Shown here in pieces: positions 28,341-38,310 of a stretch of 64,000 nucleotides of DNA. A model generated the notes under the pieces. It was not told the DNA's origin, did not search any database, and saw only the letters and a program-made list of their open reading frames with translations. This DNA comes from Deltaproteobacteria bacterium (GTDB lineage Bacteria; Desulfobacterota; Binatia; Binatales; Binataceae): NCBI GenBank assembly GCA_021794015.1, contig JAJYRQ010000010.1:34578-98577 (forward strand). Reading direction: 5' to 3'. The translations under genes were made by a program, and so were the position numbers. Numbering within the stretch: the first letter of the stretch is position 1; each line of letters begins with the position of its first letter.

Positions 28341-28874
28341 ATGGCTAAGTCACCGGCCTCGGCGCGGCCACTGTCAACGCTCCCGGCGGCGGACGTCGCC
28401 GAGGTCCGGGCGCTGTCGGAATTGATGCGCGAGTACGGCCTGGCGGAACTCGAGCTGGAAGACGGCCGCCGCCGCCTGCGACTGGTGCGTGCCCAGATCC
28501 GCGCGGCGGCAGCCGAGACAACCGAGGCCGGCACCTCGGCTGCGCCTGCGGCCAAAGGCCAAGAGCCGCCGGCTGCAGAGCGGCAAGCCCCAACTGCGGC
28601 GCCGGACGGGTCTGCCCCGGCGTTAGGCCCCAACCAGTACCTCTTGCCCTCGCCGATGGTGGGCACCTTTTACCGGGCTTCGGCACCCGACGCACCACCC
28701 CTGGTCGAGGAAGGCGACACCGTGCGCCGCGGACAACCCTTGTGCATCATCGAGGCGATGAAAATGATGAACGAAATCGAGGCCGAAGCGATTGCGCGGG
28801 TCGTCAAAATCCTGTGCGAAAACGGCGGACGGGTCGAGTACGGGCAGCCCCTGATGGTGCTGGAGAAACCCTAG
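28341..28874 (+). CDS. accB: Biotin carboxyl carrier protein of acetyl-CoA carboxylase
   Basis: A 177-residue BCCP. The biotinyl-lysine is Lys141 in IIEAMKMMNEI. The N-terminal helix (VRALSELMREYGLAELEL) is followed by the usual Ala/Pro-rich linker (residues 55-97) and the lipoyl-like domain starting SPMVGTFYRAS. It supplies carboxybiotin for malonyl-CoA synthesis. ATG 28341 is the first start after the aroQ stop, 34 bases away. Confidence 0.95.
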   Translation: MAKSPASARPLSTLPAADVAEVRALSELMREYGLAELELEDGRRRLRLVRAQIRAAAAETTEAGTSAAPAAKGQEPPAAERQAPTAAPDGSAPALGPNQYLLPSPMVGTFYRASAPDAPPLVEEGDTVRRGQPLCIIEAMKMMNEIEAEAIARVVKILCENGGRVEYGQPLMVLEKP

Positions 28875-29059
28875 TGCCGGCGCTTTGGGGCCAGAGCGCA
28901 AGCGGGCGCCCGGGCGGCCTCCTCGCAGACGCAAGGTGCGCCGCTGCGCTCGACGTTAAGCGCGTGCGTATCCGCAGCCCCAGGCGCGCGGTTGGCAAGG
29001 CCCGCCCTTGCCGCCCTGAGAACCCCGAGGCGAGGTCGGGCCGCTAGGACCGCAACGCC

Positions 29060-30469
29060 ATGTTCAAAAAGCTGATGGTGGCCAACCGCGGAACGATCGC
29101 CGTACGGATCATCCGGGCATGCCGGGAACTTGGGCTTAAGACACTTGCCATCTACTCGACGGCTGACAAGGAGGCCTTGCACGTGCGCCTGGCTGACGAG
29201 GCGGTATGCATCGGACCCGAGGCCGCCGAAGACAGCTACCTTAAGATTCCGGCGGTGATCAGCGCAGCGCTGACCTACGGCGCCGACGCGGTGCATCCGG
29301 GCTACGGCTTTCTCTCGGAAAACGGCGATTTTGCCGAGGCCTGCCGCCGCAGCGGCCTGCACTTCGTCGGGCCGCGGGCGCGCCATATTCGGCTGATGGG
29401 CGACAAGCCGCGGGCGCGCCGGATAATGCGCCGGGCCGGCGTTCCCGTCTTGCCGGGCAGCGCGGGCCGAGCCATCACCGAGCTGCGCGCGGCGCAGGCC
29501 GAGGCGCGCGAGCTCGGATACCCGGTGCTCATCAAGGCGGCGGCCGGCGGCGGCGGCAAAGGCATGCGTCTGGCCCGCGACAGCGCCGAGTTGTCCCGGT
29601 TTTTCCCGCTGGCGCAGGCCGAGGCCGCGGCCGCCTTCGGCTCGGGCGCAATGTACCTGGAAAAGTACCTCGAGGGGGCGCGCCACGTCGAGTTCCAAAT
29701 CCTGGCCGACGAGCATCGCAACCTCATCCACCTGGGAGAACGCGACTGCTCGATCCAGCGCCGCCATCAGAAGGTGCTCGAAGAGGCGCCCTGTCCGGTG
29801 ATGACCCGGCGCCTGCGCGAGAAAATGGGCAAGGCCGCAGTCCGCGCCGCCGGGGTCGTCGGCTACTCCAACGTCGGCACGGTCGAGTTCCTGCTCGCCC
29901 CGAGCGGCGAGTTCTACTTCATCGAGATGAACACCCGCATCCAGGTCGAGCACGGCGTGACCGAGATGGCCACGGGGATCGACCTGGTCAAGGAAAGCCT
30001 CCGGCTGGCGATGGGAGAGCGCCTTGGAATCCGCCAGCGGGCGGTTAAGCTTTCCGGCGCGGCAATGGAGTTTCGAGTTTACGCCGAGGACCCGCAAAGC
30101 CACTTGCCGGCGCCCGGCGTGGTCAGAAACCAGCACGTGCCGGGCGGGCTCGGGGTCAGGGTTGAGACCGCGCTCTACGACGGCTACCGGGTGCCGGTCT
30201 TCTACGATCCGCTGATTGCCAAGGTGATCGTTTACGCCGATACAAGACCGCTTGCCATCGCGCGGGCGCGGGCCGCGCTGCGCGAGTACCTGATCGACGG
30301 GATCAAGACGAATTTGCCGCTCCATCTGCGGATTCTGGAAGACCCGGATTTCCAGCGCGGCGAGTTCGCAACCGATTTCCTGCGCCGATTTGAGGAGCGG
30401 CCGCAAGACGATCCGCAGGCCGCCGCGCCGCCCGGACCGCGCCCAGCCGCCTCGGCCGCCACCGCGTGA
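29060..30469 (+). CDS. accC: Biotin carboxylase subunit of acetyl-CoA carboxylase
   Basis: A 469-residue ATP-grasp enzyme carboxylating biotin on AccB. It shows ANRGTIAVRIIRACRELG at the N-terminus, the glycine-rich ATP loop KAAAGGGGKGMR and EMNTRIQVEHGVTE near the active site, where the usual Pro after EH is Gly. The last 25 residues are an Ala/Pro tail. A gap of 185 bases separates it from accB. Its TGA overlaps the GTG of the next gene. Confidence 0.96.
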   Translation: MFKKLMVANRGTIAVRIIRACRELGLKTLAIYSTADKEALHVRLADEAVCIGPEAAEDSYLKIPAVISAALTYGADAVHPGYGFLSENGDFAEACRRSGLHFVGPRARHIRLMGDKPRARRIMRRAGVPVLPGSAGRAITELRAAQAEARELGYPVLIKAAAGGGGKGMRLARDSAELSRFFPLAQAEAAAAFGSGAMYLEKYLEGARHVEFQILADEHRNLIHLGERDCSIQRRHQKVLEEAPCPVMTRRLREKMGKAAVRAAGVVGYSNVGTVEFLLAPSGEFYFIEMNTRIQVEHGVTEMATGIDLVKESLRLAMGERLGIRQRAVKLSGAAMEFRVYAEDPQSHLPAPGVVRNQHVPGGLGVRVETALYDGYRVPVFYDPLIAKVIVYADTRPLAIARARAALREYLIDGIKTNLPLHLRILEDPDFQRGEFATDFLRRFEERPQDDPQAAAPPGPRPAASAATA

Positions 30470-31575
30470 GTCGGGAACAGATGAAAGCCGGCCTGAAGCA
30501 TGAGGCTGCGCGCCTCGGCGGTCGCAGATGGCGGCCGGCCGGCCGCCTGGCCGCGGCATCGCTGGCGGTCGCTCTCTGGCTGCCGAGTGCCGGCGGCCGC
30601 AGGATTCAGCCCGCTTACGCGCAGCAGGCGCCGGCCGCAGCCGGGGCCGCGGCAAAGGCTGCTCCTTTAGCGGTCGTCGATCGACCGGTCTACGATTTCG
30701 GCGCCGTCTGGGCGGGAGAACCGGTAAGCCACGTCTTCCATCTGCGCAACCAAGGCACGGCGCCGCTCGAGCTGCGCGGATACAACCCGTCGTGCGGCTG
30801 CACCGTAGCCAAACCCTCGCGCACGCTGGTGCCGCCCGGCCAAGTCAGCGAACTCTCCATCAGCTACGACACGCGCGGCGAGCACGGCCGGCAAAACGCC
30901 AGCGTCGAGGTCCTCACCAACGACCCGCTTCATCCCACGCTTGCGCTGCAGCTCACCGGCACGGTCAAACCTGAGGTCGAGGCCGTACCAAGCGAGGTCG
31001 CCTTCGGGAAGATCGCCCGCGCCACTTCGCAAAGCCGCGAGGTCGCCGTCAAGGACCGCAAGGGCGGCGCTCCGTTTGCCCTGCGTTCCCTTTCCAATTC
31101 AAACCCCTTTATCAAGGTGGCGCGCATCGACCCAGACCGCGGCTCGGACTCGTTCACCCTCAAGATAACGGTCACCGCCGCGATGCCGGCCGGCCCGTTT
31201 GCCGACACGGTCAAAGTCACGACCAACCGGGCCGAGCTCGACCTGGACGTCTTCGGAACGGTCACCGGCCCGCTCGAAGTCGAGCCGGCGCAAGTCTCGT
31301 TCGGCGTGGTCGGCAGCCCCAAAGGCGTGGTCCGGCTGGTGCGCTTCAGGAACCGCGGAGCGCATCCGGTCAGGATCGTGCGCGTCGAGTCGAGCAGCCG
31401 GGCGGTCAGCGCCAGCGTCGAAACGCTAAAGCCCGGCGAAGAGTACAAAATAGCGCTCGCGCTTAGTCCCGATGCGCCCCAAGGTCAGCTTCGCGGCGCG
31501 ATTACCATCACCACCGATGACGCCCGGCAAGCGGTGCTGACAATCCCCTTTTACGGCATCGTCGGCAGGCTTTAG
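30466..31575 (+). CDS. DUF1573 secreted Ig-like repeat protein
   Basis: A 369-residue exported protein with a long basic N-region, a hydrophobic segment (LAAASLAVALWLP) and an Ala-rich stretch. The DUF1573 core VYDFGAVWAGEPVSHVFHLR and the NPSCGCTVAKPS motif with its Cys-Gly-Cys are clear. Three Ig-like (ASPM-SPD-2/Hydin-like) segments follow, each beginning near a FG(K/V) turn (AFGKIARAT, SFGVVGSPKG). The GTG start overlaps the accC stop. The function is unknown; periplasmic or surface location is inferred. Confidence 0.82.
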   Translation: MSREQMKAGLKHEAARLGGRRWRPAGRLAAASLAVALWLPSAGGRRIQPAYAQQAPAAAGAAAKAAPLAVVDRPVYDFGAVWAGEPVSHVFHLRNQGTAPLELRGYNPSCGCTVAKPSRTLVPPGQVSELSISYDTRGEHGRQNASVEVLTNDPLHPTLALQLTGTVKPEVEAVPSEVAFGKIARATSQSREVAVKDRKGGAPFALRSLSNSNPFIKVARIDPDRGSDSFTLKITVTAAMPAGPFADTVKVTTNRAELDLDVFGTVTGPLEVEPAQVSFGVVGSPKGVVRLVRFRNRGAHPVRIVRVESSSRAVSASVETLKPGEEYKIALALSPDAPQGQLRGAITITTDDARQAVLTIPFYGIVGRL

Positions 31576-31611
31576 GGCTGATCCGCCGGCGCCATGCCCC
31601 GGTTGAGGCTG

Positions 31612-31638
31612 CCGGCCCGTTTCGGCGGGCCGGGTTTT
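31612..31638 (+). terminator. Rho-independent terminator after the acc/DUF1573 operon
   Basis: CCGGCCCG at 31612-31619 pairs perfectly with CGGGCCGG at 31626-31633 across a 6-base loop, followed by GTTTT. The position, 36 bases after the DUF1573 stop, fits transcription ending for the aroQ-accB-accC operon. Confidence 0.75.
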
Positions 31639-31707
31639 CCGGCAAGCAGCACTGCTGTAAGGTTTTATTAGAGGCGCTAAGCCCCCCGCGCCTTGGGAGG
31701 GACCGGG

Positions 31708-32586
31708 ATGCCTCCTGACCGGCCGAACCGGTTTCGTCATCCGCTAAGGAGAGCCCTTGTCGCGTGGGCCGTTCGGCTTCTTACCAAGCCAGGCAAGCAT
31801 TACCATCTGACGGCGCCGAACGATCTCGACTCGCTCAAGCGGGTCATCCGCAAAGGGGACGTCCTGCTGGTGGAAGGCAACCAGCGAATCAGCGAGTGCA
31901 TCAAGTACCTCACCCAGAGTTCCTGGTCACACTCGGCACTCTACGTGGGCGACGAGCCGCTTAAGCGCGACCGGGCGCGCGCGGCCGAGCTGCTCGAGCG
32001 GTACGGAGAGGAGGCCCGCCACCTTTTGCTCGAGGCGCTGGTTGAGTCGGGTGTGGTGCTCTCGCCGCTCAGCAAGTATCGGGATTTCAACATCCGCGTC
32101 TGCCGGCCGCACGGGTTGTCGGCGGCCGACGCGCGAGCGGTGCTGGACGATGCGCTGGCGCGGGTCGGGCACGCTTACGACGTCAAGAACGTAATCGACC
32201 TGGCCCGCTACTTTCTGCCGGTGACGCTGATCCCTGCCAAGTGGCGGCGAAAGGCGCTGCACTTCGGCACCGGCGAGCCGACGCGGGTGATCTGTTCAAG
32301 TCTTATTGCCGAGTGCTTTGGACACGTCAAGTTTCCGATTGTTCCCGAGCTTGCGCCGGGCGAGCTGCCCGCAGCCGCCGCCCGGGCGGGCAGTCTTGCG
32401 CGCTGGCTCGGCAGGCCCGGCAACCACGGGGCAGCGCTGCGCGCCCGGGCCCTGCCGCCGCCGCTGATTACGCCGCGCGACTTCGACCTGTCGCCGTTTT
32501 TCGAGGTTGTGAAGTGCGGCGTCGGGCAGCAGCCCGGCTTCGACTACCACACCATCAGGTGGGTAACCGAGGAGCCTGCGGCCTAA
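31708..32586 (+). CDS. YiiX/YebB-like permuted papain-fold (NlpC/P60-related) protein
   Basis: A 292-residue protein with the permuted papain-like layout. RKGDVLLVEGNQRISECIKY opens the domain, the histidine lies in SSWSHSALYVG, and the cysteine in RVICSSLIAECF. Such proteins are lipid- or peptidoglycan-associated amidases or acyltransferases. No clear signal peptide precedes it, though residues 10-25 are moderately hydrophobic. The ATG at 31708 follows a strong GGGAGGGA site. The substrate is unassigned. Confidence 0.75.
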   Translation: MPPDRPNRFRHPLRRALVAWAVRLLTKPGKHYHLTAPNDLDSLKRVIRKGDVLLVEGNQRISECIKYLTQSSWSHSALYVGDEPLKRDRARAAELLERYGEEARHLLLEALVESGVVLSPLSKYRDFNIRVCRPHGLSAADARAVLDDALARVGHAYDVKNVIDLARYFLPVTLIPAKWRRKALHFGTGEPTRVICSSLIAECFGHVKFPIVPELAPGELPAAAARAGSLARWLGRPGNHGAALRARALPPPLITPRDFDLSPFFEVVKCGVGQQPGFDYHTIRWVTEEPAA

Positions 32587-32710
32587 GCGGGGGAAACCGG
32601 CTTTGCGCGCCGACGCACTGCCCGCGGCCAGCCGCGCCGGCCATGCGGCTGACGGCCGCCCGGAGCATGCGCGCGCTGCGCCGGCTTCCGTTCTGCGCCC
32701 CGGCCCGACT

Positions 32711-33373
32711 CTATCCGCGCGGGGCCGCTACGATCCGGATGTAGGGCTTGGGTGCCTTCCAGCCCTGCGGGAACATCTTGCGTGCTTCCTCGTCGGAAAC
32801 CGAGCCCGAGATGATCACTTCATCGCCCTGCTGCCAGTTGGCCGGGGTCGAAACCTTGTGCTTGGCCGTAAGCTGGAGCGAGTCGATCACGCGCAGAACC
32901 TCGTCAAAATTGCGCCCGGCGCTCATCGGGTAGACCAGTATCAGCTTAATCGTCTTGTCGGGTCCGATGACGAAGACGTTGCGCACGGTCTGATTGTCGG
33001 CAGGGGTGCGCTTGGCAGCCTCGCCTCCGGTCGCGGCCGGAAGCATCCCCCACAGCTTCGCGATCTTCAGATCGGTGTCGCCGATGAGCGGGTAGTTGGG
33101 CGCCGTGCCTTGAGTCTCCTTGATGTCGTTGGCCCACTTCTTGTGGTCCGCGACGGAGTCCACGCTGAGCCCGATAATTTTCACCCCGCGCCGGTCGAAC
33201 TCGGGCTTGATCCGCGCCATGTAGCCGAGCTCGGTGGTGCACACCGGGGTGAAATCCTTCGGGTGCGAGAAGAGCACCACCCAGGAATTGCCAATCCACT
33301 GATGAAACCGGATTCGGCCTTCGGTCGTGTCGGCCTCGAAATCCGGCGCAATGTCGCCAATCTGTAGAGCCAC
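32711..33373 (-). CDS. 1-Cys peroxiredoxin (Prx6 type)
   Basis: A 220-residue peroxiredoxin. The peroxidatic Cys45 sits in HPKDFTPVCTTELG, and no other cysteine exists in the chain, which defines the 1-Cys class. The C-terminal extension (TPANWQQGDEVIISGSVSDE) is typical of Prx6-like enzymes. It reduces hydroperoxides in the cytoplasm. The start is a GTG preceded by a perfect AAGGAGG. It is monocistronic and convergent with the papain-like gene. Confidence 0.94.
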   Translation of the reverse strand: MALQIGDIAPDFEADTTEGRIRFHQWIGNSWVVLFSHPKDFTPVCTTELGYMARIKPEFDRRGVKIIGLSVDSVADHKKWANDIKETQGTAPNYPLIGDTDLKIAKLWGMLPAATGGEAAKRTPADNQTVRNVFVIGPDKTIKLILVYPMSAGRNFDEVLRVIDSLQLTAKHKVSTPANWQQGDEVIISGSVSDEEARKMFPQGWKAPKPYIRIVAAPRG

Positions 33374-33511
33374 GGTACACGCCTCCTTGGCTTGGCCTAC
33401 AAAACGTAAGCTGTCGATTTGCCGCTTGGAGAAAACCAGCGTTCAAGGGTCTCGTTCGGCACTCCCTAAGCTAATGAGCCGGCGCCGGCCGGTCAAGGCT
33501 CCCGGGGCCGT

Positions 33512-34903
33512 CTACTCGATGCCCAGTTCCTTGAGCTTGGCGTATAGCTGCTGGCGATGGATGCCCAGGATACGGGCAGCCTGCGCCTTATTGCCGGCGG
33601 CGCGCGCCAGGGCGTGTCGGATCATGCGCCGCTCGAGATCGGCGACCGCCTGTTCGAGCGGCTGCGCCAACAGTTGGGCTGGGGAAAAATCGTCGCCGGG
33701 ACGCCGGCCGGGAAGTTCGGGCAGGTCCTCAACCGTGATAAGCGGCCCGCGGGCCAGAACCACGGCGCGCTCGACGATGTTCTTAAGCTGGCGGACATTG
33801 CCCGGATAGTCGCAGGTCATCAGCAGGCCGAGCGCTTCGGCGCTGAAGCCCGACGGCGCCTGCGCGCTTAGGCGCTCTGCGCCGCGCAGAAAATGCTCGG
33901 CCAGTTCGGCAATGTCGGCGCGGCGCTGGCGCAGCGGCGGCACCTCGATCTTGACGACATTGAGGCGAAACAAGAGGTCCTCGCGAAACCGGCCCTGGGC
34001 GACCAACTCCTCGAGCAGCCGGTTGGTGGCGGCCACCAGCCGGAAGTCCGAGGCGCTGCTCTGGCGCGCCCCGAGCCGCTCGAACTTGTGCTCTTGCAGC
34101 GCGCGCAAGAGCTTGCCCTGGGCGGGCAGCGGCAGGTCGCCTATCTCGTCCAGGAAAAGCGTACCGCCATCTGCCTGCTCGATCTTTCCCGGCTTGTTCG
34201 CCAGCGCGCCGGTAAACGCGCCGCGCTCGTAGCCGAACAGTTCGCTCTCGATGAGCTCCGAAGGCAAAGCGGCGCAGTTGACCGCAACCATCGGCCCCGC
34301 CGCGCGCCGGCTATGACGGTGAATGGCCTGCGCGACCAACTCTTTGCCGGTGCCCGACTCGCCGACGATCAGGACGCTGGCCTCCGTGGCAGCAACCTTG
34401 CCGATTAGCTTGAAGACCTCGCGCATCGCCGGGTGGCGTCCGATAAGCCCGCCCATGGCGGCCCCGCTTGGAGAACCGCCGACCTCAGCGTCTGCACGAA
34501 ACGCTGCAGCCTCGCGGGCCAGGCGGGTTGCCGCGACGGCGCGCGCAGCCGCGCGCAGCACCTCGTCGGGTTCGAACGGCTTGGCGATGTAATCGTAGGC
34601 GCCGGCTTTCATGCCTTCGATCGTTTGCTCGCTGCCGCCGAAAGCAGTGATGATTACGACCGCGATAAGCCTAAGCTGGGGACTTTGCTTGAGCAGCCGC
34701 AGGGTTGCGATGCCGTCGAGGCCGGGCATTCTGAGGTCCAGGAAGATCGCGTCGGGCACGCACCCGGGCAAAAGCGTCATCACTTCGTTGCCGTCGCCGG
34801 CCTGCACGACGCGATAGCCCTGGGCAGAGAAGAGCTCGGCCAGGCTTTCGCGCAGATGGCGCTCGTCGTCGGCCACAAGAATGGTAGCCGGCCCACTCAG
34901 CAC
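33512..34903 (-). CDS. Sigma-54-dependent response regulator (second NtrC-family)
   Basis: A 463-residue receiver-AAA+-Fis protein. The receiver has [16 protein letters not shown] and the phosphorylatable Asp in [11 protein letters not shown]. The AAA+ domain has [12 protein letters not shown] and the sigma-54 loop [12 protein letters not shown]. The C-terminal helix-turn-helix ends [20 protein letters not shown]. It starts at a GTG overlapping the kinase stop by 7 bases, making the two a cognate pair. Targets are not evident from its neighbours. Confidence 0.93.
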   Translation of the reverse strand: MLSGPATILVADDERHLRESLAELFSAQGYRVVQAGDGNEVMTLLPGCVPDAIFLDLRMPGLDGIATLRLLKQSPQLRLIAVVIITAFGGSEQTIEGMKAGAYDYIAKPFEPDEVLRAAARAVAATRLAREAAAFRADAEVGGSPSGAAMGGLIGRHPAMREVFKLIGKVAATEASVLIVGESGTGKELVAQAIHRHSRRAAGPMVAVNCAALPSELIESELFGYERGAFTGALANKPGKIEQADGGTLFLDEIGDLPLPAQGKLLRALQEHKFERLGARQSSASDFRLVAATNRLLEELVAQGRFREDLLFRLNVVKIEVPPLRQRRADIAELAEHFLRGAERLSAQAPSGFSAEALGLLMTCDYPGNVRQLKNIVERAVVLARGPLITVEDLPELPGRRPGDDFSPAQLLAQPLEQAVADLERRMIRHALARAAGNKAQAARILGIHRQQLYAKLKELGIE

Positions 34904-36483
34904 GGCAGCCGCACCTCGAAGCAGGCGCCCTGGGCTACAGCCGCCGCTTCCCGCCGGTCTGCGCTTAGTGCTTCGTCCGGTTCGCGGTAAACTATTTCGC
35001 CGCCCAATCCGCGCACAATCTCAGCCGACAGGAAAAGGCCAAGTCCCATCCCGGAGGGCTTGGTGGTGGCAAACGGCTCGAACAGCCGCGCGCGCATCGC
35101 AGGTGCCACTCCCGCTCCGCTGTCCTTGACCCGTATGACCAGTTGGCCGTCGTTCCGCTCGGCCTCGACCACTACTCTTCCCCCGGCCGCTGCCTCCAGG
35201 GCGTTGGCAAGCAGATTATCAAGCACCTCGCTAAGCCTATCGCAGTCAAGGCGCACCGCATCGCCGAGCGAGGGCGAAAGCGACAGCTCAAGCGCCGTGT
35301 TGCTGGTCTTGGCCCGCCAAGCGAATGCTTCGAGTCGCTGGGCCAGGTAGCGCCTGAGATCAACGCTTTGCGGTGCCGGCGCGCGCGGCCTGCCAAGCGC
35401 CAGCAGCCGCTCGACCAGCCGGTCGATCCGCGCCACCTCGGCGCGCATCACGGCAAAGGCGCCGGCCCGGCGCTCGGGGCTGGCGGCCCCGCTTTGGGCC
35501 GCAAGATGAAGCTTAAGCTTGATCGACGCCAGCGGATTGCGCACCTCGTGCGCCACGCCGGCCACCAGCCGGCCCAAAGCCGCCAGCCGGTCGGCGTGCC
35601 GCAGTTTCTGCTCCAGTTCAGCCTGCCGCTGCTGGTTGAGGATAAGCGTCTTGCCGAGGCGGCCGATAGCCGCAGCGATTCGATCCAGTTCTCGAATGCC
35701 GGTGGGCGCGATGTCAGTCTCGAGCCGGTATTCCATCGCGCCAAGCGCCGCCTCGATCCCGGCAACGCCCGCCTCAAGCCTGCGGGTTAACCACCAGGCG
35801 GCGGCCGTTGCACCGCCGCATACCATCAGCACCAAGAGCAAACCCGCGGTGTGTAGCGATTGGTAGGCACCATGCACGCCTTCCAAATGATGCATCACCC
35901 AGGCGGCTGCGCCCGGCGACCCTTGGGCCTGGAGCGGGACCGCGTGAAAAAGCAGCACGTCCGAGCCGGCGTCGATTCTTCTTGCCGCCGGCTCTTGGGT
36001 CGCCACCGCCTGCTCGGCCACCTTGAGGATCGTCGGCCGCTCGGCCGACGGAATATCCGACTTCGGTCCCGACCCGCGGTAGGTGGGGTAGGCGTATCCT
36101 ACAAGGCGCGAACCGCTGGCAAAGTAAAAGCCGCCTTCGACGCCGGCCATGCCCGCCAGCGCCGAGGCTGTGACCGAGGTTAACCACCCGCGCTCGGCCC
36201 ACGGGGGAGCGGTTTCCCGCGCCCTGCGCTCAGCCAAAGCTTGGAGCGCCCGCGCGTAGCGGGTTCGCAACTCGGCCGTAGCCTGTGCCAGCCCGCGCCG
36301 GGCCTCGGCTATCCGTGCCGCCTCCGAGCCGCGCACCAACTGGATCGCCAGGAGCGTTACCAGCAGCACTGTCACAAGGAACAGTAGGCCCAGAGCGCGG
36401 ATTTGGCTCTTGAGCGACCACCACGAACTCGCCCGTTGCTTTGGCTGGCCGCTCGACTCGAGCATCGGCTCGCCACCGCTCAT
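34897..36483 (-). CDS. Sensor histidine kinase, partner of the second NtrC-family regulator
   Basis: About 528 residues. A transmembrane helix lies near residues 25-50 ([19 protein letters not shown]), then a periplasmic sensor region of about 165 residues, a second helix near 218-240 ([18 protein letters not shown]), a short HAMP-like linker and a dimerisation box [19 protein letters not shown]. The ATPase domain shows [21 protein letters not shown] and [13 protein letters not shown]. The ATG at 36483 is preferred because the preceding in-frame stretch to 36651 lacks coding character. The signal is unknown. Confidence 0.88.
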   Translation of the reverse strand: MSGGEPMLESSGQPKQRASSWWSLKSQIRALGLLFLVTVLLVTLLAIQLVRGSEAARIAEARRGLAQATAELRTRYARALQALAERRARETAPPWAERGWLTSVTASALAGMAGVEGGFYFASGSRLVGYAYPTYRGSGPKSDIPSAERPTILKVAEQAVATQEPAARRIDAGSDVLLFHAVPLQAQGSPGAAAWVMHHLEGVHGAYQSLHTAGLLLVLMVCGGATAAAWWLTRRLEAGVAGIEAALGAMEYRLETDIAPTGIRELDRIAAAIGRLGKTLILNQQRQAELEQKLRHADRLAALGRLVAGVAHEVRNPLASIKLKLHLAAQSGAASPERRAGAFAVMRAEVARIDRLVERLLALGRPRAPAPQSVDLRRYLAQRLEAFAWRAKTSNTALELSLSPSLGDAVRLDCDRLSEVLDNLLANALEAAAGGRVVVEAERNDGQLVIRVKDSGAGVAPAMRARLFEPFATTKPSGMGLGLFLSAEIVRGLGGEIVYREPDEALSADRREAAAVAQGACFEVRLPC

Positions 36484-37032
36484 ACGGCCAAGTATAGCCA
36501 CCGCGTCGCCTCGCCCGGGTTGCCTTTTCCAGTATACCAGCGCCGCTGGACCGTTCGGCGCGACCCCAACCAACGTCAGACCAGCCTCCCTGAAACCCCG
36601 CTCCCTCAGTATCCGTGCTCGCCGACCCACGGCGTGTATCGAGCAAACCAAGACACGTGCCAGTGCGCGGGCAGCCCTGCATTACCCGGCAACACCCACT
36701 GGGCGAGCAGCAACGGTGCCGTACACTGTCCACTAATCCGACACCCGGGCGTCCGTTCTCCCGACAGGGGGGGCTGAGGTGCCGCGCCGCCGAAACTCCG
36801 CGCGCCCCCTTGCGTCCCTTCCCCCGGAACACAGGGGAAGGTCAGGATGGGGGTGCCCTGGTGCTGCTACTCCTTGACCGGATGCTGTCAATCCCGTGGC
36901 CAACCCCTTGACTCCCAAGACAGTCGCTCTCCCGACATCGGCGTTCGGCCCGCCGCGCGCCAGCGCCGGCCAATGGCCGACTTTGATGGCACGCCGCTTG
37001 CGGTCTCTTGTTGTTGAAGGAGTCTGTCCACG
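36484..37032. other. Long intergenic region with a perfect hairpin
   Basis: About 549 bases between divergent genes (kinase and MFS transporter). No gene is supported. A perfect 8-bp stem, CCTTCCCC at 36817-36824 with GGGGAAGG at 36834-36841, is followed by GTCAGGATGGGGGT, resembling an interspersed repeat found in many GC-rich genomes. Promoters for both flanking genes should lie here but are not obvious. Confidence 0.5.
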
Positions 37033-38307
37033 GTGCCTCAAGCTGCCGTAATTGGTGAACGGCCCGAACGCCTGACCGACGCCCGAAGCCCTTCAAAGCG
37101 AAGCCTTCGCGCGCTTGATTGGGTTAACTTCTTCAAGGCCGACGCGCAGGCGACCGTCGGCCCTTACCTGGCGATCTTTCTGTCTGCCGCGCGGCATTGG
37201 GCCCCCCGTCGGATTGGAATGGCGATGTCGGTGCCAGGGCTGGTAACGGTACTGGCGCAAACCCCGGCCGGCGCGCTGGTCGATTGGGCGCCCAGCAAGC
37301 GCCGTGTGCTGGCCGGCGCCGCCTTGTCGCTTTCGGCGGGCTGCCTGCTTCTGGCCACCGCAACGGGCCTTGGGGAAATCATCTTCGCACAGACAATCAT
37401 CGCGGCGGCGTCCATCGTGATGCCGCCCGCGATCGCCGCGGTGAGCGTCGGCTTGGTCGGCCATCGTTCCTTCGCCGAGCGGACGGGCCGCAACGAGGCA
37501 TCAAGTCACCTGGGAGCGGTCGCAGGCGCGGCCGCCGCCGGTGCGGCTGCCTACTGGATAGCGAGCGCAGGGCTCTTCTATATGGCCGCCCTGATGGCTG
37601 CCGGCGCGGCGCTAGCGGGGGCAGCCATTCGCGAAGCCGATGTCGACCCGGCACTCGCGCGCGAAGCCGCCAAAGCCAACGGCGAAGGCGAGAGGATTGC
37701 GGCGATCAGCGAGCTTGCGCGCGACCGGCGTATCGCGATTTTCGCTGCCGCGTCGATGCTCTTCCATCTGGCGAACGCCGCGATGCTGCCGCTGGTAGGC
37801 GAGATGCTTGGCGCCGGCCATCCGACGCTTGCCGGGCCGTACATGGCCGCCTGTATTATCGTCGCGCAGATCGTGATGACGCCGGTTGCGCTTGCGGCCG
37901 GCCGCCTGGCCGGCGTTTTGGGGCGCAAGCCGGTTCTGCTGACAGGCTTTGCGGCGCTGCCGATTCGCGGATTGCTCTTCGCGCTGACTCGCCAGCCGGC
38001 GCTGCTGGTCGCCGTCCAGGCGCTGGACGGTATTGGCGCCGGGATTTTCGGCGTGGTAGCTCTAATCGTGGTATCCGATCTCGCGCAGCGCACCGGACGC
38101 TTCAACCTCCTGCAGGGTGCGATAAGCGGTTGCGTCGCGATCGGAAGCTCGCTGAGCAACCTTGTGGCGGGGGCGGTGGCTGAGAGGGCCGGCTATCAAG
38201 CCGGCTTCGTCTTGCTCAGCGCACTTGCCGTGACAGCGTTGGGCTTCTTGTGGGCGGCAATGCCCGAGACCGGCCCGCGCCAGCATAAACCCGCAAGCGA
38301 GGAGTGA
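37033..38307 (+). CDS. MFS transporter
   Basis: A 424-residue major facilitator with about twelve helices and a central charged loop (residues 200-232). The first helix region is LDWVNFFKADAQATVGPYLAIFL, and GALVDWAPSKRR corresponds to the conserved loop 2-3 motif. The start is a GTG 11 bases after AAGGAG. The following transporter gene starts 3 bases after the stop, so the two form an operon. The substrate is unknown. Confidence 0.8.
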   Translation: MPQAAVIGERPERLTDARSPSKRSLRALDWVNFFKADAQATVGPYLAIFLSAARHWAPRRIGMAMSVPGLVTVLAQTPAGALVDWAPSKRRVLAGAALSLSAGCLLLATATGLGEIIFAQTIIAAASIVMPPAIAAVSVGLVGHRSFAERTGRNEASSHLGAVAGAAAAGAAAYWIASAGLFYMAALMAAGAALAGAAIREADVDPALAREAAKANGEGERIAAISELARDRRIAIFAAASMLFHLANAAMLPLVGEMLGAGHPTLAGPYMAACIIVAQIVMTPVALAAGRLAGVLGRKPVLLTGFAALPIRGLLFALTRQPALLVAVQALDGIGAGIFGVVALIVVSDLAQRTGRFNLLQGAISGCVAIGSSLSNLVAGAVAERAGYQAGFVLLSALAVTALGFLWAAMPETGPRQHKPASEE

Positions 38308-38310
38308 GAG

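Noticed and set aside
28871..30655. 594-codon open frame on the minus strand
   Set aside because: Antisense to accC and the start of the DUF1573 gene; composition is Arg/Gly-rich without motifs.
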